DNA from: Clostridia bacterium
GTDB lineage: Bacteria > Bacillota > Clostridia > Christensenellales > UBA1242
DNA: 45,455 bases
Direction: 5' to 3'
Assembly: GCA_017464845.1 (NCBI GenBank)
Contig: JAFTYD010000019.1
Span: forward strand, 117,567 to 163,021
The position numbers and the translations under genes were made by a program. Numbering within the stretch: position 1 is the first letter of the stretch; each line of letters opens with the position of its first letter. Below, piece by piece: positions 35,892-43,800 of the stretch. The notes beneath the pieces were generated by a model. That model did not search any database. It worked only from the letters and a program-made list of their open reading frames with translations, and was not told the DNA's origin.

Positions 35892-36097
35892 TCTATTCAC
35901 ACTTCAAACTATCCAAATTTCCACGACTTTGTATCCAATTTTAGAAGATTTCCACTTCGCTATATCTCTGTACTAATTACCAGCATTTCGGCACAGAGTG
36001 GTACAATTTTTGACTCCTTTCAATTTCCCCTATAAGTTGACAACTGCTATCATCAACTCATATTTATGATATATCTTTGAAAGTGAGGAATTTTTAA
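35892..36097. other. non-coding region between HU-like gene and Ig-like surface gene
   Basis: No convincing gene. On the minus strand it holds inverted repeats (AGTTGA/TCAACT, CTCTGT/ACAGAG) and an AAAGGAG followed by a TTG-initiated nine-codon frame (MYHSVPKCW), which could be a leader of the HU-like gene. This is too weak to call a gene. Confidence 0.35.
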
Positions 36098-36099
36098 AC

Positions 36100-36133
36100 A
36101 AAAAAAATACGGAATCAATTAGACTCCGTATTT
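36100..36133 (-). terminator. terminator of the Ig-like surface protein gene
   Basis: Stem AAATACGGA/TCCGTATTT (36105-36113 with 36125-36133), followed by T residues on the minus strand. Confidence 0.88.
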
Positions 36134-36138
36134 TTGTT

Positions 36139-39093
36139 TTATTCAGCATCAACTATTGTATAAGTTATTTCATATTCTTGGTCGTCATACATAAATTTGT
36201 AAGTATAAGTTCCCACTTCCATTTCGTCTATCTTCATGGAAATATTAACTTGCGTATCTACAAATTGATATTCCCCAATAGTGATTAGCATAGGTATAGT
36301 TAATTTGATATGTGTGTTTTTAGCGAGTACAATAAATGGTGGATTTTGTGGTTCATCTTTTGGTATTTCTATTGTGAAGTTGTCTTTCAACAATTCAACA
36401 TTTCCCCTTTCGCCATAATAATATACAAAATCAATTTCATAGCCACAATATGTAAAGGTTAGAATGTTAAATCCAAAAGTTGACTTAGACAAATCAAAAT
36501 CTTTTAAATCTACTTTATATAGAGTTGCGGTATATGAACTAGCACCTTCAGAATAAACTGTAAACCTTAATTGATTCAATTGACTGTCCAGATAATAGAC
36601 TTGAGGTGTAATAAATTCGATATACCCAATATTAACTACATTGTAGGTATAAGTACAAGACATTCCACAATATGTAAATGTTTTTTCAATATTATTAGCA
36701 ATTTTTGAAGTGTCAAGATATTCATTATATAGAGTTACATTATATAAAGGATTGTTAGAAACATCTAAAACCTGTAATCTTACTGGTTGTCTATCTCCTA
36801 AAATAAATGTTGGGGCATTGATACATTTTATTTTAGCACCGTCACCAAGAGGTAAAATTGTTAGTTCGTAACTAAACTTATATATACCATCAACAACATT
36901 AACTGTCATAGTTGCAGGACTTGATGTATCAATTTGATTATTTAGGGAATATGATTTATTTTCAGATGTTCCGTCTGAATAGGTGATTGTGTAGTCAACT
37001 TGTGGGTTTGGACAAAATTGATATGTTGTTTTGCTTGTGTCTTTAACTTCAATAGTATAATCTAACACATCATATTCAAATGTGTAATATTTGCCAAAGA
37101 GTTTAAAGTTTAGTTTTGCATTTTCAATAGGTTTTGATGTGTTAATTTGGGTATTATCAAAAGTGATTGAAGTTTCTTTCTCGGTGTCGTCTGCATACTT
37201 TATAGTGAAATGAACAGTAATGTCTTTTTGATTTTTTTCAAAAACCAACTCATCATTACATATCAATTCTTTAATGGCAATATTAGTTGTTGAATAATTA
37301 TAATATTCGCCCAAGTATTTAAAATACAAACTGACTTTTTTGTTTTTAACAAAATGTCCAACAATATCGGCTTTTGCAATATTAAAAGTTCCGTCTTTTG
37401 CTTTTACTTTTAATTCTACAACACGAGGCACATCATCTTCATACACATTGTCTATATTTACAACATTGATACTATGTAATTCTTTTACTTGATAAGTATA
37501 ATTAAAGGATTTTCCCATACACTCAAGTGTTAAAGTATGCTTGCCTAATTTACTGCAATCTATAACTACATTGTCATAAATTTCTTTGCTTCTACCAATT
37601 CTTGATTCGCCATTAGAATAATTTATTTTGACAGGAACAGAATCATAATATGTTGATGATACATATAAATAAAGTTTAGTATTAATACTAATAATATTAT
37701 TAATATTAAAATTGAAAAATGAACTATAATAACTAATATTCTCCCCATCATAAATAGGTGGGGTTTTAATTTTGGAAATATTTGTTAGGTCTTCATTTAA
37801 TATAGTATAGTGTAAATTCTCTATATTTAAGCCATTATAACTTTCCTGAAGATAATATTTAAGTTTTGTATTGTCAATGTTTTTGTATGTGGAACTTGTT
37901 TTAGAAGTTGAAAGAGTTATGTTTGAAACAATCTTTTCTTTTGTTTTTGTTTTATCATAATAATACACATCTTCCCAATTATAAGCCTCAACACTCTCGA
38001 TTCCAACAATTGTGTAAGTGTGAGTGGTTGTTTGACCTGCAAAATTAATTGTGTAAGTGTGAGTACCAATTGAAGATTGTTCTTCGGTTAGTTGAATAGG
38101 AACTTTACAAGATTGATTTGGATAATTTATATCATCCATAGAAACAACAACTTCAAACGATGTTGGTAGGTTATCAACTGCAAACCAATCTGGAGATGTA
38201 CAAGTTATAGAATTTGCATATTTTACAGTATATACATAAGGAATAATAACTTCATCAGTGTTGTTAGGGTCATTTAGTATATCTGATTTTTTAACTTTGA
38301 AGTTTGCAATTTGTTCTCCAAGTGTTGAACCATCAAATTTGCCATATAATGGAAAATCTCTACTAATGCCAAAATCTGAATAGTGTACGATTGCACCTTT
38401 TAGAAAATTTTCATCATCATAGCCATAAGGATAGGAAAAATTATTTACAAAACCCAAATCCAAACAATTTTCATCAAATTCATGTACTTTATATTCCCAA
38501 TCTATACTATAAGAAGGATAGTATATTTTTTTAGTCTTTGTTCCTGTTGTTGATGTGTCAATTCCTAGATGAGGATGGTATTCATCAAGTATGATATGCC
38601 CGTCTGAATATTCAATTTGCAACTCTAACTTATCAACTTTTTCGCCAACAAACAAATTATTTTCATTTAAAACACTTATGTTTGTAATTGAACAATCTTT
38701 AATATCAACTTCTATAATTTTTGAATATTGTTTATATGAAACCGTAACAGCCTTTTTGCCATGCGTATCAGAATCAAAACCTTCAATGACTAAGTCTTTA
38801 TTGTCAATCTCTTGACCTTTTTTGTTTTTGCCATCAGACAATGAAGAAGCATAGACAGTATTACTATCTTCTTTTTTGCATAATGTGGCAATATTCATAT
38901 TTTGAGCAAACTCAAAATCTTCACCATAGTAGTAGGTGTCTTTCACAAGGTCTTCATTTATGTATAAGTAGTAATCTGATTCATTATTATCTTTTTTCGT
39001 AAGGTGATATATTGATACACCCAATACGCATAAAAGGACGGCACAAATGCCTATGATTATAATTGACATTTTTTTATTCTTTGTCTTCATCAT
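36139..39093 (-). CDS. large membrane-anchored protein with tandem Ig-like domains, 984 aa
   Basis: I place the start at 39093 (MMKTKNKKMSIIIIGICAVLLCVLGVSIYHLTKK) because AAAGGAG lies just upstream. The N-terminal helix (about residues 9-30) is a signal anchor. The rest is extracellular: some ten beta-rich units, each with an exposed turn of type V-x-Y-S-D-G and an ending like KF-x-Y-x-L/Y-T-Y-x-V, as in bacterial Ig-like (Big_3) domains. Examples are LELQIEYSDGHI, VDYTITYSDGTS and TFTYCGMSCTYTYNV. There is no LPXTG or C-terminal anchor. Its own promoter carries paired Spo0A-box-like sites. Target unknown; adhesin or sensing roles are guesses. Confidence 0.82.
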   Translation of the reverse strand: MMKTKNKKMSIIIIGICAVLLCVLGVSIYHLTKKDNNESDYYLYINEDLVKDTYYYGEDFEFAQNMNIATLCKKEDSNTVYASSLSDGKNKKGQEIDNKDLVIEGFDSDTHGKKAVTVSYKQYSKIIEVDIKDCSITNISVLNENNLFVGEKVDKLELQIEYSDGHIILDEYHPHLGIDTSTTGTKTKKIYYPSYSIDWEYKVHEFDENCLDLGFVNNFSYPYGYDDENFLKGAIVHYSDFGISRDFPLYGKFDGSTLGEQIANFKVKKSDILNDPNNTDEVIIPYVYTVKYANSITCTSPDWFAVDNLPTSFEVVVSMDDINYPNQSCKVPIQLTEEQSSIGTHTYTINFAGQTTTHTYTIVGIESVEAYNWEDVYYYDKTKTKEKIVSNITLSTSKTSSTYKNIDNTKLKYYLQESYNGLNIENLHYTILNEDLTNISKIKTPPIYDGENISYYSSFFNFNINNIISINTKLYLYVSSTYYDSVPVKINYSNGESRIGRSKEIYDNVVIDCSKLGKHTLTLECMGKSFNYTYQVKELHSINVVNIDNVYEDDVPRVVELKVKAKDGTFNIAKADIVGHFVKNKKVSLYFKYLGEYYNYSTTNIAIKELICNDELVFEKNQKDITVHFTIKYADDTEKETSITFDNTQINTSKPIENAKLNFKLFGKYYTFEYDVLDYTIEVKDTSKTTYQFCPNPQVDYTITYSDGTSENKSYSLNNQIDTSSPATMTVNVVDGIYKFSYELTILPLGDGAKIKCINAPTFILGDRQPVRLQVLDVSNNPLYNVTLYNEYLDTSKIANNIEKTFTYCGMSCTYTYNVVNIGYIEFITPQVYYLDSQLNQLRFTVYSEGASSYTATLYKVDLKDFDLSKSTFGFNILTFTYCGYEIDFVYYYGERGNVELLKDNFTIEIPKDEPQNPPFIVLAKNTHIKLTIPMLITIGEYQFVDTQVNISMKIDEMEVGTYTYKFMYDDQEYEITYTIVDAE

Positions 39094-39120
39094 TTTTCTC
39101 CTTTTCATCATTTCAACAGT

Positions 39121-39126
39121 ATTATA
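39121..39126 (-). promoter_or_regulatory. -10 box of the 984-aa surface protein gene
   Basis: Consensus TATAAT on the minus strand, 28 nt before the ATG. No consensus -35 is visible, which fits a promoter needing an activator. Confidence 0.65.
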
Positions 39127-39128
39127 AC

Positions 39129-39163
39129 ATAGATTTGTCGAAAATGTTATAGATTTGTCGAAA
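39129..39163. promoter_or_regulatory. paired Spo0A-box-like sites
   Basis: A 15-bp direct repeat ATAGATTTGTCGAAA occurs at 39129-39143 and 39149-39163, exactly 20 bp apart. Each contains TTTGTCGAAA, matching the 0A-box (TGTCGAA core). Relative to the expected start the boxes centre near -25 and -45. Direct control by Spo0A is inference; spo0A itself is not in the window. Confidence 0.6.
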
Positions 39164-39170
39164 TTTCTTA

Positions 39171-39797
39171 TTATTTGTATATACTATTGTAATTATTCTT
39201 CTTATATCGCTTATAAACAGCCGATAAATTCTTGCTAGAATTATAGAAATTTCCTTTAACTGTTTTATCTAGTAATCTTTCAACTGTTGCAACAATTTCC
39301 CCTATACTATTGTTTGTAGTGGTATTTTCGGGGATTTCGGGGAACTCTCGTAATACTGCCAATGCATCAATACTAGTTGTGTTGTATGCAAATGCTAGTC
39401 GCTTGCTTCTTCTAAATTCGGGGTATGCGTATAATTTGTTCAATGCTCTATGATAATTTCCAATATTAGGACAGCCATCACATAGCAATACAACAATTGG
39501 TGGGTAGTCAAAGTGTCTTTGAGTCTTATAAATCAAACCTAACTTACGATACGCATCTTCCAAATTGGTTTTGTCGGTTGCAACCATATTACAAATACTA
39601 TATTTGCTTATGAATCTAGCAACCCTATTAAATGCTATAATTTGCAAATCAACTTTAACTCTATATCTTTTATACTTTTCTAGTCTATATGTAAGTTTAG
39701 TTAGTGTTTGTTTTATGCTTTCAATAGGTTGACCGTTCATACTTCCAGAACAATCAATTAAGAAGATAAGTTTTTGAATTTTAACTTTGTTTCTCAT
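39171..39797 (-). CDS. von Willebrand factor A domain protein, 208 aa
   Basis: The start is placed at 39797 (MRNKVKIQKLIFLIDCSGSMNGQPI), where GAGG lies 8 nt upstream. The MIDAS metal site is complete: DCSGS (near residue 14), the Thr in ATDKTNLEDAY and the Asp in VVLLCDGCPN. Single-domain vWA proteins of this kind occur in TerY-like stress systems and in some defence systems, where they bind partners through a divalent metal. No kinase or phosphatase partner is seen here. It overlaps the upstream 100-aa gene by 17 bp and ends a three-gene operon. Confidence 0.88.
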   Translation of the reverse strand: MRNKVKIQKLIFLIDCSGSMNGQPIESIKQTLTKLTYRLEKYKRYRVKVDLQIIAFNRVARFISKYSICNMVATDKTNLEDAYRKLGLIYKTQRHFDYPPIVVLLCDGCPNIGNYHRALNKLYAYPEFRRSKRLAFAYNTTSIDALAVLREFPEIPENTTTNNSIGEIVATVERLLDKTVKGNFYNSSKNLSAVYKRYKKNNYNSIYK

Positions 39798-40083
39798 CAG
39801 TATTCCTCGCTTTTGGAGAATATACAACAATCCCATCTCCAGCATTGTCAATTATGTAAATCTGCTTAATATAGCCATCAATCACTTCTTCAATTTCAAC
39901 ACATAATCCATTATTATCATATATTTCATAATCTTCCATTATCACAACTTTGCAATGGTTATCTGCGGGAAATTCGTTTTGTATAATCGTTAGTTGTTGT
40001 GTGATATCTTCTATTAAATTAGAAGATAAGTTTTTATCTTTTAATTTCGAGTTCATTTCTTCAATGTTTTTAATCTCTATCAT
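39781..40083 (-). CDS. hypothetical protein of the vWA operon, 100 aa
   Basis: MIEIKNIEEMNSKLKDKNLSSNLIEDITQQLTIIQ...; not recognised. Acidic, soluble, with a helical first half and a beta-rich second half (HCKVVIMEDYEIYDNNGLCVEIEEVIDGYIKQIYIIDNAGDGIVVYSP). The ATG at 40083 follows AAGAGG and overlaps the upstream 88-aa gene by 14 bp. The downstream vWA gene overlaps it by 17 bp. Such overlap suggests a stoichiometric partner of the vWA protein. Confidence 0.72.
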   Translation of the reverse strand: MIEIKNIEEMNSKLKDKNLSSNLIEDITQQLTIIQNEFPADNHCKVVIMEDYEIYDNNGLCVEIEEVIDGYIKQIYIIDNAGDGIVVYSPKARNTDEKQS

Positions 40084-40336
40084 AGCCACCTCTTAAAACG
40101 AAGTCGTAGATAGACTTGATAATTGAAATTACTGTTTTAATTTCTGCAACAGTATCTCTTTTGTCTGACATACACTTCATATTTTCTAACTCAATGTAAG
40201 TCTTTATTTGTTGTTCGGTTAATGTCTGCTTGAATTTTTCTTCTTTCTCAAGCCATTTTAACCCTTCGAGTCTGTTCTCTGCGGGCAACTTTCTATCTTC
40301 AAGTTCAGACATAACTAGTTGTATTATTAAATCCAT
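40070..40336 (-). CDS. hypothetical protein heading the vWA operon, 88 aa
   Basis: MDLIIQLVMSELEDRKLPAENRLEGLKWLEKEEKFKQTL...; not recognised. Predicted all-helical and charged, without membrane segments. AAAGGAG precedes the ATG. First gene of the operon and the gene nearest the tRNA end of the island. A terminator-like hairpin sits immediately upstream of its ribosome binding site. Confidence 0.72.
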   Translation of the reverse strand: MDLIIQLVMSELEDRKLPAENRLEGLKWLEKEEKFKQTLTEQQIKTYIELENMKCMSDKRDTVAEIKTVISIIKSIYDFVLRGGYDRD

Positions 40337-40356
40337 ATAATTTTCTCCTTTAAATG

Positions 40357-40398
40357 AAAAAGGCGAGAAGACTCAATTCTTCCCGCCAGTATTTTTTT
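40357..40398 (-). terminator. hairpin just before the vWA operon, terminator-like on both strands
   Basis: Stem GGCGAGAAG/CTTCCCGCC with one A-C mismatch (40362-40370 with 40379-40387). T5 follows on the minus strand and T7 on the plus strand. The minus-strand T run is about 10 nt before the ribosome binding site of the 88-aa gene. Confidence 0.75.
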
Positions 40399-40403
40399 GT
40401 TTC

Positions 40404-40429
40404 AAAACCCCGAAAACCCCGAAACCCCC
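40404..40429 (-). repeat. G-rich tract with three runs of at least four G (minus strand)
   Basis: Minus strand reads GGGGG-TTTC-GGGG-TTTTC-GGGG, just upstream of the hairpin at 40362-40387. It is similar to the tract at 35829-35857. Confidence 0.6.
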
Positions 40430-40597
40430 AGCCATTCTCAATGGTTGCGGAAGCGAGAATATTCCAAACCCTGAAAAATCAAGGTTTTGAATATAAAAAT
40501 CCGTGATTTTGACCTTTTGTGATTTTTGAATTCACACTTGAAATCCCGCTCAATCCCTGTATTTTAGGGCATTTATTGAGATTTCAATAGAAAATGA
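40430..40597. other. non-coding right end of the island
   Basis: No open frame. Contains short inverted repeats such as CATTCTCAATGG/GCGAGAATATTCC-type imperfect arms near 40433-40460 and AATCCGTGATTTT/GTGATTTTTG repeats near 40498-40535. No recognised RNA. Confidence 0.35.
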
Positions 40598-40625
40598 AAA
40601 AACAGCCACCGAAATGACTGTTTTT
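40598..40625 (-). terminator. terminator downstream of tRNA-Glu
   Basis: 11-bp stem AAAAACAGTCA/TGGCTGTTTTT on the minus strand (one U-G wobble), loop TTTCGG, followed by T residues. Another small inverted repeat TACTAC/GTAGTA (40631-40651) lies between it and the tRNA end. Confidence 0.82.
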
Positions 40626-40659
40626 ATTGATACTACTATGATTTTGTAGTACCTTTGGA

Positions 40660-40675
40660 TGGTAGTCCCTAGGGG
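40660..40675. repeat. attachment-site core within the tRNA-Glu 3' end
   Basis: TGGTAGTCCCTAGGGG on the plus strand is the tRNA 3' end including the encoded CCA. Copies of it, same orientation, are at 27574 (one mismatch) and 28791 (two mismatches). Confidence 0.75.
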
Positions 40676-40734
40676 AATCGAACCCCTGATTCAGCCGTGA
40701 GAGGGCTGCGTCTTAACCTCTTGACCAAGAGACC
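40660..40734 (-). tRNA. tRNA-Glu (anticodon CTC)
   Basis: 75 nt with all arms: acceptor GGTCTCT/AGGGACT (wobbles at 1-72 and 5-68), D arm, anticodon stem CAGCC/GGCTG with loop CTCTCAC, giving anticodon CTC, T arm AGGGG/CCCCT with TTCGAAT, discriminator A and encoded CCA. It decodes GAG. In an AT-rich genome it is probably secondary to a TTC isoacceptor, making it a tolerant integration site. Confidence 0.93.
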
Positions 40735-40750
40735 ATATTTTGACTTTGTC

Positions 40751-40779
40751 AGTATATCACACCCTTTTAAAAATTGCAA
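40751..40779 (-). promoter_or_regulatory. tRNA-Glu promoter
   Basis: Minus strand -35 TTGCAA (40774-40779), 17 bp, extended TGA plus -10 TATACT (40751-40756). Expected start about 10 nt before the mature tRNA. Confidence 0.85.
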
Positions 40780-40841
40780 CAAATTTTTATTAAACACTTA
40801 ATAATTTAATAAAATCATTTTATATTAAATCACTTTATAAT

Positions 40842-40879
40842 AACAAAAAAAATAGAAAATTATTTAAAATTTTCTATTT
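40842..40879 (-). terminator. terminator of the giant surface protein gene
   Basis: Perfect 12-bp AT-rich stem (40850-40861 with 40868-40879), followed by T residues on the minus strand. Confidence 0.8.
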
Positions 40880-40888
40880 TTTTGTTGA

Positions 40889-43800
40889 TTATTTACTTTT
40901 TTTATTATTTTTTACAACTTTTTTATTGTTTTTTCCAAAAAGTTTCTTAATGAATAAAGCTATATCACTTCTATATTTATAAGCGAAGAATCCTCCAACA
41001 CCTAAACCTGCAGCACCAACTACGCTTGACAATACGATAGCTACAACAACACCTGTATTATTCTTTTTCTCCCAAACTGTATAAATTGTTATATTGTTTG
41101 GAGTGTTATAAACAAACTCTTCACCCTCTTTGTAAATAATTTTTCCATTTTCAGTTTTTGACCAACCAAGGAAATTATATCCTTTTCTTTCAAATTTATT
41201 TTTCAAAGAAACAGTTGAATTATAAATAACATTTACAGATTTCACCTCATCATTTTCAGTGTTTATAATATAAATTTTATAAACATTTGAAGTAAAGACA
41301 ATATTTTCAACAATAGGAGTAATTGTTCTAACCTTACCAGTAACTTTATCATAATCTGGAGTATATCCAGCAATCTTTTCCACTTCAAAACTATATGTTT
41401 GTGCAAAATCAACTTGATAAACTGATGCTTCTTTCGCAACTTGTCCATTTAAATAAAGATAATTTATTGTCAATTGAACTTTTACTGGTTTATAAACTAT
41501 GTAAATATTAACATTTTCTTCTACTGTCAATACAGATGAAATTACAGTAATCATTTCATCATTTTCATAAGCATTATATCCATAAACTTCTGGGATTTGT
41601 TCAGTATAATTTTCATCAAAAGTAATTACACTTGAACTTGTTGAATCAAAATAACTTCCATCACTATAAGAATAATTTATAACAAGATTAAATGTTTTTG
41701 GAGTATAAATAACATCAACTTCTCTTCCATTTTCATCCATTGTTCCTGAAATAGTTGTAACATTTGAATTATAACCATAAACAGTTGGAATAATTTTATT
41801 ATAAGCTTGATTATAAGCAACATCAATTTCTTCTGTACTATTTGGCAACTTTCCATTAGCATATGAATAATTGATAACTAATTTATAATTATTGGCATCA
41901 AATCTTGAATATAAAACATAATCTTTACATTCAGAAATTGATGTAACTTCATTACCTGTTGTCATTTCAGAATCAGTAAACCAACCACTAAATGTATAAC
42001 CTGTTTTTGTTAAATTTTCAAGAGCAATTTCTTCTGTCAAATCAAGCAATGTAAAAGATTTTAATCTTAATGTATCATTTACTATTCCATCAACATAATA
42101 AGTTACATTATAAACTCTAAAATTAAACTTACCATAAACGTTTGTGTCAACATATGTTCCTTGACTTACTTTATCTATACTTGTTGTCAAACCTTCATCT
42201 GAATACCAACCACTGAATGTATAACCTGTTTTATCAATATTTTGTAAGATTAAATCTTGACTTTCTATTGTGTATTCTTCTGTTAAATCTTCTTGTAATT
42301 CATAGTTACCTTCTTCTACGCTTACATAAAATCTTACATAATGTTTAACTGCTGTTTTTTCACCATAAACATTTGTATCAACATATGTTCCTTGACTTAC
42401 TTTGTCTATACTTGTTGTCAAGTCTTCATCTGAATACCAACCATTAAATGTATAGCCATTTAATACGATTGTTTCAAGTGTTATATCTTCACTCTTTATT
42501 GTATATTTTTGTTCGTTGTATTTTAAGCCATTTACATAATATGTAAGTGTATATTCGTTTGTTGTATAACTTACTGTTACGCTTACATCTCCTGCACCCA
42601 TTGTTCCTGTTACTACTTCTTGTCCTGCTACTACTGTGTATCCATCTACTAATATTGATTCAACTTCATATGTTGAGTTATATTCATAACTTCCTTCATA
42701 TGCTGTTCCTATTTCGTTTCCTTCTTCATCTTCATATCTTATTGTTAATTTATATGAATTGATTGTAAAGTATCCATACAAATCAATATTTCCTGTTGAA
42801 CCACTTGTAATAATAGTTTGAGAAGTTTCACATTCTTCATCACTATACCAACCATAGAAAGTATAACCTGTTTTTGAAATTGTTTGAATAGTAATAGTAT
42901 CTAAAATAGTATATGTTCTAATTAAATCATCTTGAGTATAAATTGTATTTCCTTCTTGTTCAACCAAATAATATGTTATTTGATAAACATTAGGAACATA
43001 AACAACATTAATAACTTTTGCTGTTTCATCTAAAGTACCTTCAACAATAAGATTTGCTGCGTAACCTTCTACAACTTTATCTGAATAATCAAATCTATAA
43101 GATTCTCCAAATTTGCAATCATGTTCAACAACAGATTCAAACATAGTATTACCTTTTTCATCAACAAAATTGATTGTAATATCATATGTATTTGCAGTTA
43201 AAATAACAACAACAGTTTTACCTTCACTATCCATTTCACCTTCAACAGAATCTTCTGCAAAAGAGTAACCTTCAACACTAACATCTTGTAATGATACATT
43301 ATAAGAATTTGTGTATTTAACTTGTTGAGCTGGAAGTGTATAAACTAATTCACCTTCATTGCTATCAACTCTAAATTCAATAATTAAATCATAAGTATTA
43401 AGATTAAAATAAGTATATAAAACTTTTGAACCAATATTTGATTCGTTTATTTCTGTAATAGAATTTTCACAAGTTTGTTCAGTAAACCAACCATTGAAAA
43501 TATAACCTGTTCTTGTAAGTGTAGCAAGGTCAAGTTTTCCCTCAACAAAATCTTCAATATCATAAGAAAGTGTTAAAGTTCCATCTGTTAACTCTGTAAT
43601 ATTTTCATTTAATGTTGAATTACTTTCATCATAACCAACTTCGTTATAAGTTAATGTATAAGTAACAACACTAAAATTACCATAAACATTTATATCAACA
43701 TATGTTCCTTGACTTACTTTATCAAAGCTATTTGTTAAACTTTCTTCAGCAAACCAACCACTAAATGCATAACCTGTTTTTTCTATAGTTTCTAATTCAA

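Noticed and set aside
35940..36030. Nine-residue leader peptide (MYHSVPKCW) controlling the HU-like gene by attenuation
   Set aside because: It needs a TTG start, contains no run of regulatory codons, and the alternative antiterminator fold is not clear.
35823..36035. Plus-strand open frame of 70 codons
   Set aside because: It runs through the G-rich tract and the terminator hairpin, has no ribosome binding site and no protein-like pattern.
40889..41060. LPXTG sortase signal at the C-terminus of the giant surface protein
   Set aside because: The segment before the TM helix reads VWEKKNNTGVV with no LPXTG-like motif, and the long Lys-rich tail follows the helix directly.
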